Part shown: positions 1 to 5,196 of the stretch, piece after piece
Position numbering within the stretch: position 1 is the first letter of the stretch
Layout of the letters: each line of letters begins with the position of its first letter
NCBI GenBank assembly: GCA_947259425.1
Contig: CAMYMO010000031.1
Span: forward strand, 1 to 5,196
Direction of reading: 5' to 3'
Source of the DNA: an uncultured Ectothiorhodospiraceae bacterium
Lineage (GTDB): Bacteria > Pseudomonadota > Gammaproteobacteria > UBA6429 > Thiohalophilaceae
Length of the DNA: 5,196 nucleotides
The notes under the pieces: model-generated
Databases searched by the model: none
Told to the model about the DNA's origin: nothing
Seen by the model: the letters and a program-made list of their open reading frames with translations, nothing else
Position numbers and translations under genes: made by a program

Positions 1-860
1 GTCGCCCCATCGATCTGAACACGTTGACCGTTGATAATATATTCAGTGCCCGCTGTTACTACCGAGTTAACCAGGCCTTCGACTTCTGCCTCAAGTACGG
101 TACCTGATATATCATCCGGCACAACAAGTCCCGCTGGCTTACACTCAATATCCGTTACAGTATCCAACGTAGTCAGATCCATATCGGGTGTGGCTTTGAC
201 TTCGACTAACTGTCCAACAGCAATACCACCCGTGCAATCACGTGGCACTATCGCTAAGGGATCAACGACTTGATTACCAATAGTAAAGGTACCTCCAGCA
301 ACGGCGTTAACCTTACCGAGCAACTTCCATTCTGCAAGACCCGCACTCTTATACTGGAAACGCGTTACCTGAATCACATTGATGTCATCCGCATAACCGC
401 TAACTTCAACAACATCCCCTACAATCAAATTGGCCACGTCATTTCCTGGTACATCTGCAAGAACGGTATTAGCCGTTAATATAATATCCTGACCGAGCAC
501 ACGTAATGGCTGTGTCGATGTAATCGGACCTTTAACATTATTAGTTGCAAAAATATTGACAGCCGTGCCTGAACTGAAATCGGCACTGACATCATTAGCA
601 ACATCAATCCGCACAACCATTCCGGCACCGCGTTGTTCAAACTCAATTTCAGAGATCGTCTGGTCATCCAGCGTGATAATCGTGTTCTGATTTATTTCAA
701 ACACACGATCGTCATTGATAATAACGCTACCAAAACCTGAAACCGTAGATATACCCGTTCCACCAATTCCTCCACCACCAGAGGCACCACTTCCACCGCA
801 GGAGACAAGATACGTTAATAACAATAATAGAGATGCTAGTTTAATGATGGTCGGTTTCAT
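1..860 (-). CDS. DUF5666-domain lipoprotein, 3' end outside the window
   Basis: The frame is open for 286 codons from ATG at 860 to the window edge with no stop, so the C-terminus is missing. Residues 1-21 form a lipoprotein signal: Lys2/Lys7, a Leu-rich core at 8-18, then lipobox LVSC with Cys21 as the lipidation site. A Gly/Ser-rich tether follows (22-36). The rest is beta-rich, with recurring units of the form G-x-V...INxxxV: VSGFGSVIINDDRVFEI at 40-56, LLGKVNAVAGGTFTIGNQVV at 180-199, and EGLVNSVVTAGTEYIINGQR at 261-280. Segments such as VGDVVEVSGYADD (from 147) lie between them. This layout is typical of DUF5666 proteins, whose function is unknown; a small OB-like beta-barrel is a reasonable guess. 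It is expected on the periplasmic face or surface of the outer membrane. The start is supported by an AGGAG ribosome site 8 nt upstream and an ATGA overlap with the DUF6502 gene. No enzyme motif is visible. The family call is from memory of the pattern, not from a search. Confidence 0.8.
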   Translation of the reverse strand, partial: MKPTIIKLASLLLLLTYLVSCGGSGASGGGGIGGTGISTVSGFGSVIINDDRVFEINQNTIITLDDQTISEIEFEQRGAGMVVRIDVANDVSADFSSGTAVNIFATNNVKGPITSTQPLRVLGQDIILTANTVLADVPGNDVANLIVGDVVEVSGYADDINVIQVTRFQYKSAGLAEWKLLGKVNAVAGGTFTIGNQVVDPLAIVPRDCTGGIAVGQLVEVKATPDMDLTTLDTVTDIECKPAGLVVPDDISGTVLEAEVEGLVNSVVTAGTEYIINGQRVQIDGA

Positions 861-1708
861 TTGATTGTCTCCTGCTCGGCTATCTTTTCATTCTGCTCGT
901 AATCGTTTTCAAAATAATAAATACCAATACCCGCTTGCTTGCGGCCGGTACCCTGAAGCTCCTGATTCTCATCGCCATCATGTACAGAAAGCCAGGCATC
1001 TAAGAGTTCAAGTAATTCCTGGGACCGTTCCGCTGCAAGTGGACGAAATTCTTTAACGGCTTCTTCTGATAAATTGTCATAAGCCACTTTTCGTTGGAAA
1101 AATGCGTTGGCTTTTTTACTAGTGATGTTGTGATCAATCGTTGAAATAAGTGCGCTGACATCGGTGCCAAGGATATTGAGTTTTTCTGTATCACTTTGTA
1201 CTGGGATATAAGCTGGTTTGAGTAGACGAACCTGGTCCTTATCGACTTTTTCAATGGCACCAACTTGTAACAGTTCATCCAGTATTGCGCGGGTTGGCAC
1301 ATCGCCACTATATTCTTTGACTAACTCATGAAAACTTGTGCTTCCCGTCTGAATCGAAAGTAAGGCCGGCTGACCTTTACCATCCTGGAATCGGGTATCA
1401 CGTCGCCAGCCACTGATCACTCGCGCAGCCCGGTTATACCGTGAACCGGCTTCGACATCCTCCTGAACTGGTAACTCTGACACCCGCTTCACCTCTTTAC
1501 GTGAAAGGCCTGTAATGATGGCCGCCCGAGATATCGACTTTGCCCTGCCCGGCAGCTGAAACTCCGACACCGCCAGATCCACATACACCTGCTTCGCCAT
1601 ATCGGCAAACGCTCCGAATGGCACCCCGTTACGTAGCAAGAGACGAATAAGGGACGTAAGAACCCGGATAACCGCAGTATTCAAAGCCTTCGAGCTAATC
1701 TGACTCAT
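857..1708 (-). CDS. DUF6502 family protein, putative DNA-binding regulator
   Basis: The product is 283 residues, soluble, without signal peptide or membrane segment, so cytoplasmic. It resembles DUF6502 proteins: an N-terminal helical block with the RLLLRNGVPFGAFADMAKQV pattern (22-41), a Ser-rich turn leading into SRAAIITGLSRKEVKRV (60-76), a WRRD motif (101-104), and a C-terminal GIGIYYFEND stretch (260-269). Residues 58-76 read like a helix-turn-helix (helix, TGLS turn, Lys/Arg-rich recognition helix). Residues 136-170 (GDVPTRAILDEL... to PAYIP) could be a second winged-helix-like unit. The molecular function of the family is not established to my knowledge, so DNA binding is inferred. The stop overlaps the start of the lipoprotein gene as ATGA, so the two form an operon. 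ATG at 1708 is chosen because family-like sequence starts within ten residues of it. No Shine-Dalgarno precedes it; instead a -10 box lies 7 nt upstream, implying a leaderless message. Confidence 0.82.
   Translation of the reverse strand: MSQISSKALNTAVIRVLTSLIRLLLRNGVPFGAFADMAKQVYVDLAVSEFQLPGRAKSISRAAIITGLSRKEVKRVSELPVQEDVEAGSRYNRAARVISGWRRDTRFQDGKGQPALLSIQTGSTSFHELVKEYSGDVPTRAILDELLQVGAIEKVDKDQVRLLKPAYIPVQSDTEKLNILGTDVSALISTIDHNITSKKANAFFQRKVAYDNLSEEAVKEFRPLAAERSQELLELLDAWLSVHDGDENQELQGTGRKQAGIGIYYFENDYEQNEKIAEQETIK
869..873 (-). promoter_or_regulatory. Shine-Dalgarno site of the lipoprotein gene
   Basis: AGGAG on the minus strand sits 8 nt before the ATG at 860, inside the last codons of the DUF6502 gene. 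It fixes the lipoprotein start. It also means that gene can bind ribosomes itself, in addition to any coupling through the ATGA overlap. Confidence 0.7.
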
Positions 1709-1730
1709 ATTTGGGATTATAGTCCCAAAT
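1709..1730. promoter_or_regulatory. Palindromic operator candidate over the -10 box
   Basis: A 22-bp near-perfect palindrome has arms ATTTGGGA (1709-1716) and TCCCAAAT (1723-1730) around a 6-nt centre whose two innermost pairs also match; only one pair fails. It covers the TATAAT -10 box and ends one base before the DUF6502 start codon. A protein bound here would block RNA polymerase. The adjacent gene product carries a helix-turn-helix-like segment, so autorepression is a natural inference, not shown by the sequence. Confidence 0.5.
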
Positions 1731-1744
1731 ATTTACCAGATCAA
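1716..1744 (-). promoter_or_regulatory. Sigma70-type promoter of the DUF6502-lipoprotein operon
   Basis: On the minus strand TTGATC (1744-1739) and a perfect TATAAT (1721-1716) are separated by exactly 17 nt. The expected start of transcription, 6-8 nt after the -10 box, falls at about 1709-1708, the first base of the DUF6502 start codon or one base before it. The -35 matches consensus at 4 of 6 positions. Confidence 0.55.
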
Positions 1745-1758
1745 GTAATATTGATGTA

Positions 1759-1772
1759 ATTATGATCATAAT
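1759..1772. repeat. 14-bp perfect palindrome upstream of the operon promoter
   Basis: ATTATGATCATAAT is its own reverse complement. It lies about 15 bp upstream of the -35 box, centred near -57 from the inferred transcription start. It may be a regulator site, but AT-rich DNA produces such palindromes by chance more often. Confidence 0.4.
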
Positions 1773-1779
1773 GCAGTCT

Positions 1780-1802
1780 ATACATTACTTAATATAATGT
1801 AT
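1780..1802. repeat. 8-bp inverted repeat upstream of the operon promoter
   Basis: Arms ATACATTA (1780-1787) and TAATGTAT (1795-1802) are perfect complements around a 7-nt spacer. With the palindrome at 1759-1772 it forms a cluster of dyad symmetry in the AT-rich control region. Its sequence differs from the operator at 1709-1730, so if functional it would bind a different protein. Confidence 0.4.
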
Positions 1803-1882
1803 TTGACCTGGACACAACGGTTTCGGACGTGGAACTACAACAATAAGGCGGGAGGGATTACCACTTAGTTTGAGCTATTTCC
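1803..1882. other. Unassigned intergenic segment
   Basis: This stretch is clearly less AT-rich than the control region beside it and contains no credible gene. The minus strand has one short open frame (about 30 codons) with no start, ribosome site or family resemblance. It lies between the repeat copy and the operon control region and could hold distal regulatory sequence or debris of an earlier gene. Confidence 0.3.
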
Positions 1883-1943
1883 TTCGCCCCCACCAACTCG
1901 CTAACAACGACCCCGAAATATTATGCCAGATGCTAAACACCGC

Positions 1944-1964
1944 ACTGGGTTGCCTTGACCCAGT
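1944..1964. repeat. Stem-loop in repeat copy A
   Basis: Arms ACTGGGT (1944-1950) and ACCCAGT (1958-1964) form a perfect 7-bp stem with a 7-nt loop. The matching stem in copy B (5083-5103) has two mismatched pairs and one G-T wobble. Confidence 0.55.
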
Positions 1965-1986
1965 ATGGGTAAAGTACGCAAAATCA

Positions 1987-2011
1987 CCAGAACTTGCATG
2001 GCAAGTTCAGG
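1987..2011. repeat. Strong stem-loop conserved in both repeat copies
   Basis: GAACTTGC (1990-1997) and GCAAGTTC (2001-2008) form a perfect 8-bp stem around ATG. After one A-A mismatch, CC and GG extend it to 1987-2011. Copy B holds the identical structure at 5126-5150. Confidence 0.6.
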
Positions 2012-2060
2012 GAATGACTGTAGCAAAGCGTAAGAAATGACCGGAGTGTAACGTAGGGAA

Positions 2061-2126
2061 TCCTGCATGGAACACGTAGTGGTGCGAAGCAGGGACTGGG
2101 CGAAACACGAAGTGATTCATGCCAGT
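2061..2126. repeat. Two adjacent branched stem-loops in repeat copy A
   Basis: CCTGC (2062-2066) pairs with GCAGG (2089-2093), and directly after it ACTGG (2095-2099) pairs with CCAGT (2122-2126). Each outer stem encloses a smaller hairpin of related sequence: CAC-gta-GTG at 2073-2081 and CAC-gaa-GTG at 2106-2114. The nested pattern repeats twice, suggesting an internal duplication. Confidence 0.45.
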
Positions 2127-2133
2127 ACTTAAT

Positions 2134-2172
2134 AAACCCGTCAGGGTTTTAAGGAGAAACCCGAAGGGGTTC
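2134..2172. repeat. Two tandem stem-loops at the right part of repeat copy A
   Basis: AAACCC-gtca-GGGTTT (2134-2149) is followed by a hairpin at 2156-2172 whose arms pair GAA/TTC and CCC/GGG around a GAA loop with one A-G mismatch. On the plus strand each is followed by a few T residues, so weak termination is possible, but no plus-strand gene reads into them. Confidence 0.45.
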
Positions 2173-2190
2173 TTTGAGCTGTACCTTTGG

Positions 2191-2440
2191 CACAATGGCG
2201 ATGACGGAGAGCACGGGGAATAACGGTTTGACGGGTTCTATTTTTTTAGCCAACAGATGATTGATCACCACCGCTGAATATAAATGGGGCAGACCGGACT
2301 GATCACACAATCAACGCTGATGTATGCATGCCCCACACCGGTACCGGAATCCGTTCTCCAAAATACAACCCGATGAGCGTCGGCATGGCGACCACCGCAA
2401 ACAGCGATGGAACATAAGGTGAGCGTAATCGATAACGCCA
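2191..2440 (-). pseudogene. Fragment of a BASS (bile acid:sodium symporter) family transporter
   Basis: Two minus-strand frames together read as one membrane-protein segment. The first, 2440-2303, gives YVPSLFAVVAMPTLIGLYFG then ERIPVPVWGMHTSALIV and ends at TGA. The second, in another frame from about 2310 to 2191, gives VVINHLLAKKIEPVKPLFPV then LSVIAIV. In BASS proteins a hydrophobic helix, a (G)E-x-[IV]PV-x-[VA]W loop, a helix ending in L-[IL]-N and then K-x-x-x-KP-x-x-P-x-[IVL]SV occur in this order, which is why I assign it. About 83 codons remain of a family usually near 300 residues. The reading frame is broken between 2303 and 2290, no start is present, and similarity stops at the repeat. 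It cannot make a working transporter. The family call rests on pattern memory and could be another multi-helix permease. Confidence 0.55.
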
Positions 2441-2450
2441 CACCTCTTAA

Positions 2451-4868
2451 CTAAGATCTCTTTAATCCCGGCCCATTTATTTCTTGAATTTTATTAATAT
2501 TTTGTAATATCTGTTGAAAATCTTCTGGGGAAACCGGACGACTAAAATAATAGCCCTGCGCCTCATCGCAACCAAGCCGAGCCAGAAAATCTCTTTGTTC
2601 TTGGGTTTCAACTCCTTCTGCAATAACACGCAAGCCCAAACTTTTCGATAACGCGAGGATGACACCGGCTATAGCAATATCTTCCTCGTCATCCGGGAGA
2701 TTCTGTACAAACGAACGATCAATCTTAACTTTGTCGATAGGTAAACGTTTAAGGTATGCCAGAGAAGAGTGGCCAGTGCCGAAGTCATCGATAGCGATCG
2801 CAACCCCAAGTTTGCTAAGCTCTAACAAAGTATCGATGGTTTGTTCAGGCTGGGCCATGATGACACTTTCGGTCAGTTCTAATTCAAGATTTTTAGCAGG
2901 CAAACCAACATCATTTAATACCTTCTTTACAGTCGAAACAAAATCAGATCGTTGCAATTGAATCTCAGATACATTCACAGCCATGCGTTGCAACGGGATA
3001 TGCATATCAAGCCAGGCTTTTGCCTGTTGACAGGCACGATGAAGTATCCAGCCGCCGATTTCTACGATTAAACCACTATCTTCTGCCAAGGCAATGAAAT
3101 ATTCTGGAGAGATAGAGCCTTGTTCAGGATGTGTCCAGCGTGCAAGTGCTTCCGCTCCAACGAGATTGCCACCAGCGAGTGCAAATTGAGGTTGGTAGTG
3201 AACGTGAAGTAAACCATTTTTTACGGCCTCTCTTAATTCAACTTCCAGTTGCATTCGAGTCATAGAGGTCGTGGTTAATTCGTTAGAATAAAAATCATAC
3301 GTGTTACGCCCCCTTGCTTTTGCGCGATACATTGCCGCGTCTGCATTTGCAACCAGGGCTTCTGTATTCATTGCATCACGTGGAAAGAGGCTGATACCAA
3401 TACTTGCAGAGAGATAAAAGGTACGCTCATCAATTTGATACGGACTGGTCAGATCGTGTAAGAGTTTCTTTGCTAATTGAGCAACATCTTGTTCCTTTCG
3501 AAAGTGTTGTGCCAGTAAAATAAATTCATCGCCACCCATACGAGCAATAGTATCTTCCGGACGAGTATTTTCACTCAACCGATTAGCGACCTCTACTAAC
3601 AATCGATCACCAATAGCATGACCAAGACTATCATTAATATGTTTAAAGTTATCCAGATCCAGATAGAGCACTGCAGAAAAAATAGAGGTATCGTTGGCGT
3701 TTTTTATAGCCTGATGCAGTCTATCCTGAAATAATTTTCGATTTGGTAAACCAGTAAGTGCATCATGTTGTGCTTGATGCAGGATATCATGAGTATAGCG
3801 AATACGTTTACTGAAGTTATATGCCAACAAGCTAGTCAGCACTAAACCAATAAAGAGTATAACCCATGCTTGTATAGAACGGTGCTTTTCAATAAAAACA
3901 GGAGCAGGTCGAAAATATAAATTCCATTCACTACCTGGCACGTTTAGTGCCACCTGGAATCGCGAGGTGGCCATAAATTCACTTAGAATAGGTTCAGCGA
4001 CGGCTCCGGTGCGAGTACGTGATGGATGGAAGTGTAGAATCTCAGGGTGAGATTTATCACTATTATTTACCAGTAACACATCCAGGCCAGTCGGCTGAAA
4101 ATTATGGATACTGGATAAAATAAATTTCCTGGGTTCTATAACGCCCAGTGCAAATCCTTGTAAAATTTTCTCTGATGGTTGCGCAACATTCGATGTAACT
4201 GGATTTTGATATACCGGTTGAAACATTACAATTCCTTTTACCGTCCCATCTCCTTGTACGAGTCGTATCATGTCACTAAAGGATATTTTACCTGTGGTTT
4301 TCGACTGTTGTAACGCCCGGTTTCGAATCGGGTTACTAGCAAGGTCATACCCCACAGCCAGTTCATTTCCGCTTAACGGTTCAACGTAAAAAACCGGAAA
4401 ATATTCATTACGCGGCGCAGCGGGTACCAATTCGCCTTGCTCATTACGTTCCGTGATTAGGCGCCCGGGAATAAACGCAGATAGTTCTTGCTCTATTAAA
4501 TGACGATCATTGTGTTTAACCAATGGTATCCATTCCAGAGCAGTTAGCAGCGGATTTTTAGTTATCTGGTCCTGTACAAACAAGTGAAACTCATTGCGAT
4601 CTACAAATGTCGATGCGACGTAGAAATTCCGAATGGACTCCATAATATCAACAATATTATTGACACTTTCCTGGACACGAGCGGCCTCGTCTTTTGCACT
4701 TAGTGCAATATTGTCAGCAAATTCCTGAGACTCGTACCTTTGTTGGAAAAATACTGTAAGCCCCGTGAGTATTGCGCAAATGATCACAATAGCTATTACA
4801 GTACGGTAACTATGTAATGTCTGGTAAAAAGTTGCCAAATTCTTAGGGAATGCTTTTTTCAAGTTCAT
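2451..4868 (-). CDS. CHASE-GGDEF-EAL cyclic-di-GMP signalling protein
   Basis: The product is 805 residues, anchored in the inner membrane. Order of parts: a short cytoplasmic N-terminus, a membrane helix at about 23-41, a periplasmic CHASE-type sensor at about 65-310 (including ALEWIPLV at 110-117), a second helix at about 332-350, GGDEF at about 365-525, and EAL at about 540-790. The GGDEF domain has DLDNFKHIND (404-413) and GGDEF (445-449), preceded by an RPED inhibitory-site motif (436-439), so diguanylate cyclase activity with product inhibition is expected. The EAL domain keeps EAL (573-575), Asn632, ELTES (664-668), IDDFGTG (693-699), Lys715, EGVET (751-755) and QGY (771-773), so c-di-GMP phosphodiesterase activity is also expected. 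Which activity dominates cannot be read from sequence; the CHASE ligand is unknown. ATG at 4868 is the only sensible start because an in-frame TAG lies four codons upstream. The ribosome site is weak (GAAG repeats). The TAG stop is at 2451-2453; no clear terminator follows. Confidence 0.95.
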   Translation of the reverse strand: MNLKKAFPKNLATFYQTLHSYRTVIAIVIICAILTGLTVFFQQRYESQEFADNIALSAKDEAARVQESVNNIVDIMESIRNFYVASTFVDRNEFHLFVQDQITKNPLLTALEWIPLVKHNDRHLIEQELSAFIPGRLITERNEQGELVPAAPRNEYFPVFYVEPLSGNELAVGYDLASNPIRNRALQQSKTTGKISFSDMIRLVQGDGTVKGIVMFQPVYQNPVTSNVAQPSEKILQGFALGVIEPRKFILSSIHNFQPTGLDVLLVNNSDKSHPEILHFHPSRTRTGAVAEPILSEFMATSRFQVALNVPGSEWNLYFRPAPVFIEKHRSIQAWVILFIGLVLTSLLAYNFSKRIRYTHDILHQAQHDALTGLPNRKLFQDRLHQAIKNANDTSIFSAVLYLDLDNFKHINDSLGHAIGDRLLVEVANRLSENTRPEDTIARMGGDEFILLAQHFRKEQDVAQLAKKLLHDLTSPYQIDERTFYLSASIGISLFPRDAMNTEALVANADAAMYRAKARGRNTYDFYSNELTTTSMTRMQLEVELREAVKNGLLHVHYQPQFALAGGNLVGAEALARWTHPEQGSISPEYFIALAEDSGLIVEIGGWILHRACQQAKAWLDMHIPLQRMAVNVSEIQLQRSDFVSTVKKVLNDVGLPAKNLELELTESVIMAQPEQTIDTLLELSKLGVAIAIDDFGTGHSSLAYLKRLPIDKVKIDRSFVQNLPDDEEDIAIAGVILALSKSLGLRVIAEGVETQEQRDFLARLGCDEAQGYYFSRPVSPEDFQQILQNINKIQEINGPGLKRS

Positions 4869-4954
4869 TAACTTCTTCTTCTACACAATCGATTAGTTTA
4901 GCTCAGCCATGGAATTGTGCGTATTTTTTTAAAATATGTTTCGCAATCCCATAT

Positions 4955-4983
4955 TTTATATGCGGTCTATATATCGATATCAG
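4955..4983 (-). promoter_or_regulatory. Candidate promoter of the CHASE-GGDEF-EAL gene
   Basis: On the minus strand CTGATA (4983-4978) and TATAAA (4960-4955) are 17 nt apart, matching the sigma70 boxes at 4 and 5 of 6 positions. It would give a 5' leader of about 80 nt before ATG at 4868. The stretch is very AT-rich, so competing -10-like boxes exist. Confidence 0.35.
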
Positions 4984-5021
4984 CTGTGGAAAATAGGATT
5001 TAACAATAATTCATTTTCTTT

Positions 5022-5196
5022 TCCGCACCCACCAACTCGCTAACAACGATCCCATTATGTTATGCCAGATGCTAAACACCGCTCCGGGTTGCCTTGAGCC
5101 AGGATGGGTAAGGTACGCAAAATCACCAGAACTTGCATGGCAAGTTCAGGGAATGACTGTAGCAAAGCGTAAGAAATGACCGGAGTGTAACGTAGG
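5022..5196. repeat. Dispersed hairpin-rich repeat, copy B (truncated by window)
   Basis: This matches copy A at 1883-2057 in the same orientation, identical from 5113 to the window end. The left edge near 5022 is where similarity to copy A is lost, in a pyrimidine-rich run in both copies. The 8-bp GAACTTGC/GCAAGTTC stem-loop is preserved at 5129-5147. Copy B lies upstream of the CHASE-GGDEF-EAL gene, so the gene, its leader and the transporter fragment are bracketed by direct repeats. The remainder, corresponding to 2058-2190, should continue past the window. Confidence 0.75.

Larger units (their letters stand above)
1883..2190. repeat. Dispersed hairpin-rich repeat, copy A
   Basis: Bases 1891-2057 align without gaps to 5030-5196 at an offset of 3139, with 10 mismatches in 167 positions (94%). 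The last 84 bp (1974-2057) are identical. All mismatches lie in the first half. Similarity fades to the left of about 1883 (B: 5022). The right end cannot be set by comparison because copy B runs off the window; about 2190 is inferred because transporter-like coding similarity resumes there. The unit is packed with small stem-loops (1944-1964, 1987-2011, 2061-2094, 2095-2126, 2134-2149, 2156-2172). No transposase, clear terminal inverted repeats or target duplication is visible. It could be a MITE-like or REP-like non-autonomous element. Confidence 0.75.

Noticed and set aside
31..479. Two plus-strand open frames (31-273 and 270-479)
   Set aside because: They are antisense to the well-supported lipoprotein gene, have Ser/Thr-rich low-complexity translations without a recognised fold, and no ribosome sites. 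They are shadows of the minus-strand gene.
1000..1308. Minus-strand open frame inside the DUF6502 gene
   Set aside because: It overlaps the DUF6502 coding sequence in another frame and its translation resembles no known family.
2134..2172. Rho-independent terminator
   Set aside because: The stems are short and the T runs weak, and on the plus strand no gene precedes them. On the minus strand, where the genes run, no U-tract follows the hairpins in the right place.
1883..2190. Integron attC site or insertion-sequence end
   Set aside because: No GTTRRRY/RYYYAAC core pair, no terminal inverted repeats, no transposase or integrase and no target duplication could be seen, so the element is called only a dispersed repeat.
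2007..2195. 62-codon minus-strand open frame
   Set aside because: It lies almost entirely in the hairpin repeat, reads through palindromic DNA and has no convincing ribosome site. It is more likely an accidental frame, although it may be annotated as hypothetical protein wherever the repeat occurs.
2285..2335. Inverted repeat TGGGGC / GCCCCA
   Set aside because: The 6-bp arms are 39 nt apart inside the transporter fragment, with no further pairing of note; probably chance within former coding sequence.
2659..2961. 100-codon plus-strand open frame
   Set aside because: It is antisense to the EAL domain coding region, which is strongly supported by conserved motifs.

Overview
The window looks like chromosomal DNA of a gammaproteobacterium of moderate GC content. 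This rests on the DUF6502/DUF5666 gene pair, a lipoprotein signal peptide, and a CHASE-GGDEF-EAL signalling protein. The genus cannot be named from sequence alone. All recognised genes lie on the minus strand.

Layout, in the direction of transcription (high to low coordinates):
(i) 5196-5022 is the truncated copy B of a dispersed non-coding repeat.
(ii) 5021-4869 is a short AT-rich leader with a candidate promoter.
(iii) 4868-2451 encodes an 805-residue membrane protein with a periplasmic CHASE sensor and cytoplasmic GGDEF and EAL domains. Both catalytic motif sets are intact.
(iv) 2440-2191 is a decayed fragment of what looks like a bile acid:sodium symporter (BASS) family transporter. It is frameshifted and cut off where the repeat begins.
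(v) 2190-1883 is copy A of the repeat, a string of small hairpins. It is in the same orientation as copy B and 3139 bp away from it.
(vi) 1882-1803 holds nothing I recognise.
(vii) 1802-1709 is an AT-rich control region with three palindromes. One of them covers a good promoter -10 box lying directly against the next start codon.
(viii) 1708-857 encodes a DUF6502 protein with a helix-turn-helix-like segment.
(ix) 860-1 encodes a Gly-tethered lipoprotein with DUF5666-like repeats, overlapping the previous gene by ATGA and running off the window.

The clearest functional unit is the two-gene operon at 1708-1: a putative DNA-binding protein translationally coupled to a lipoprotein, probably from a leaderless transcript, with an operator-like palindrome suggesting autoregulation. 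The GGDEF-EAL gene appears to be a separate transcription unit. It is framed by two direct repeats, across which recombination would delete exactly that gene and the pseudogene.
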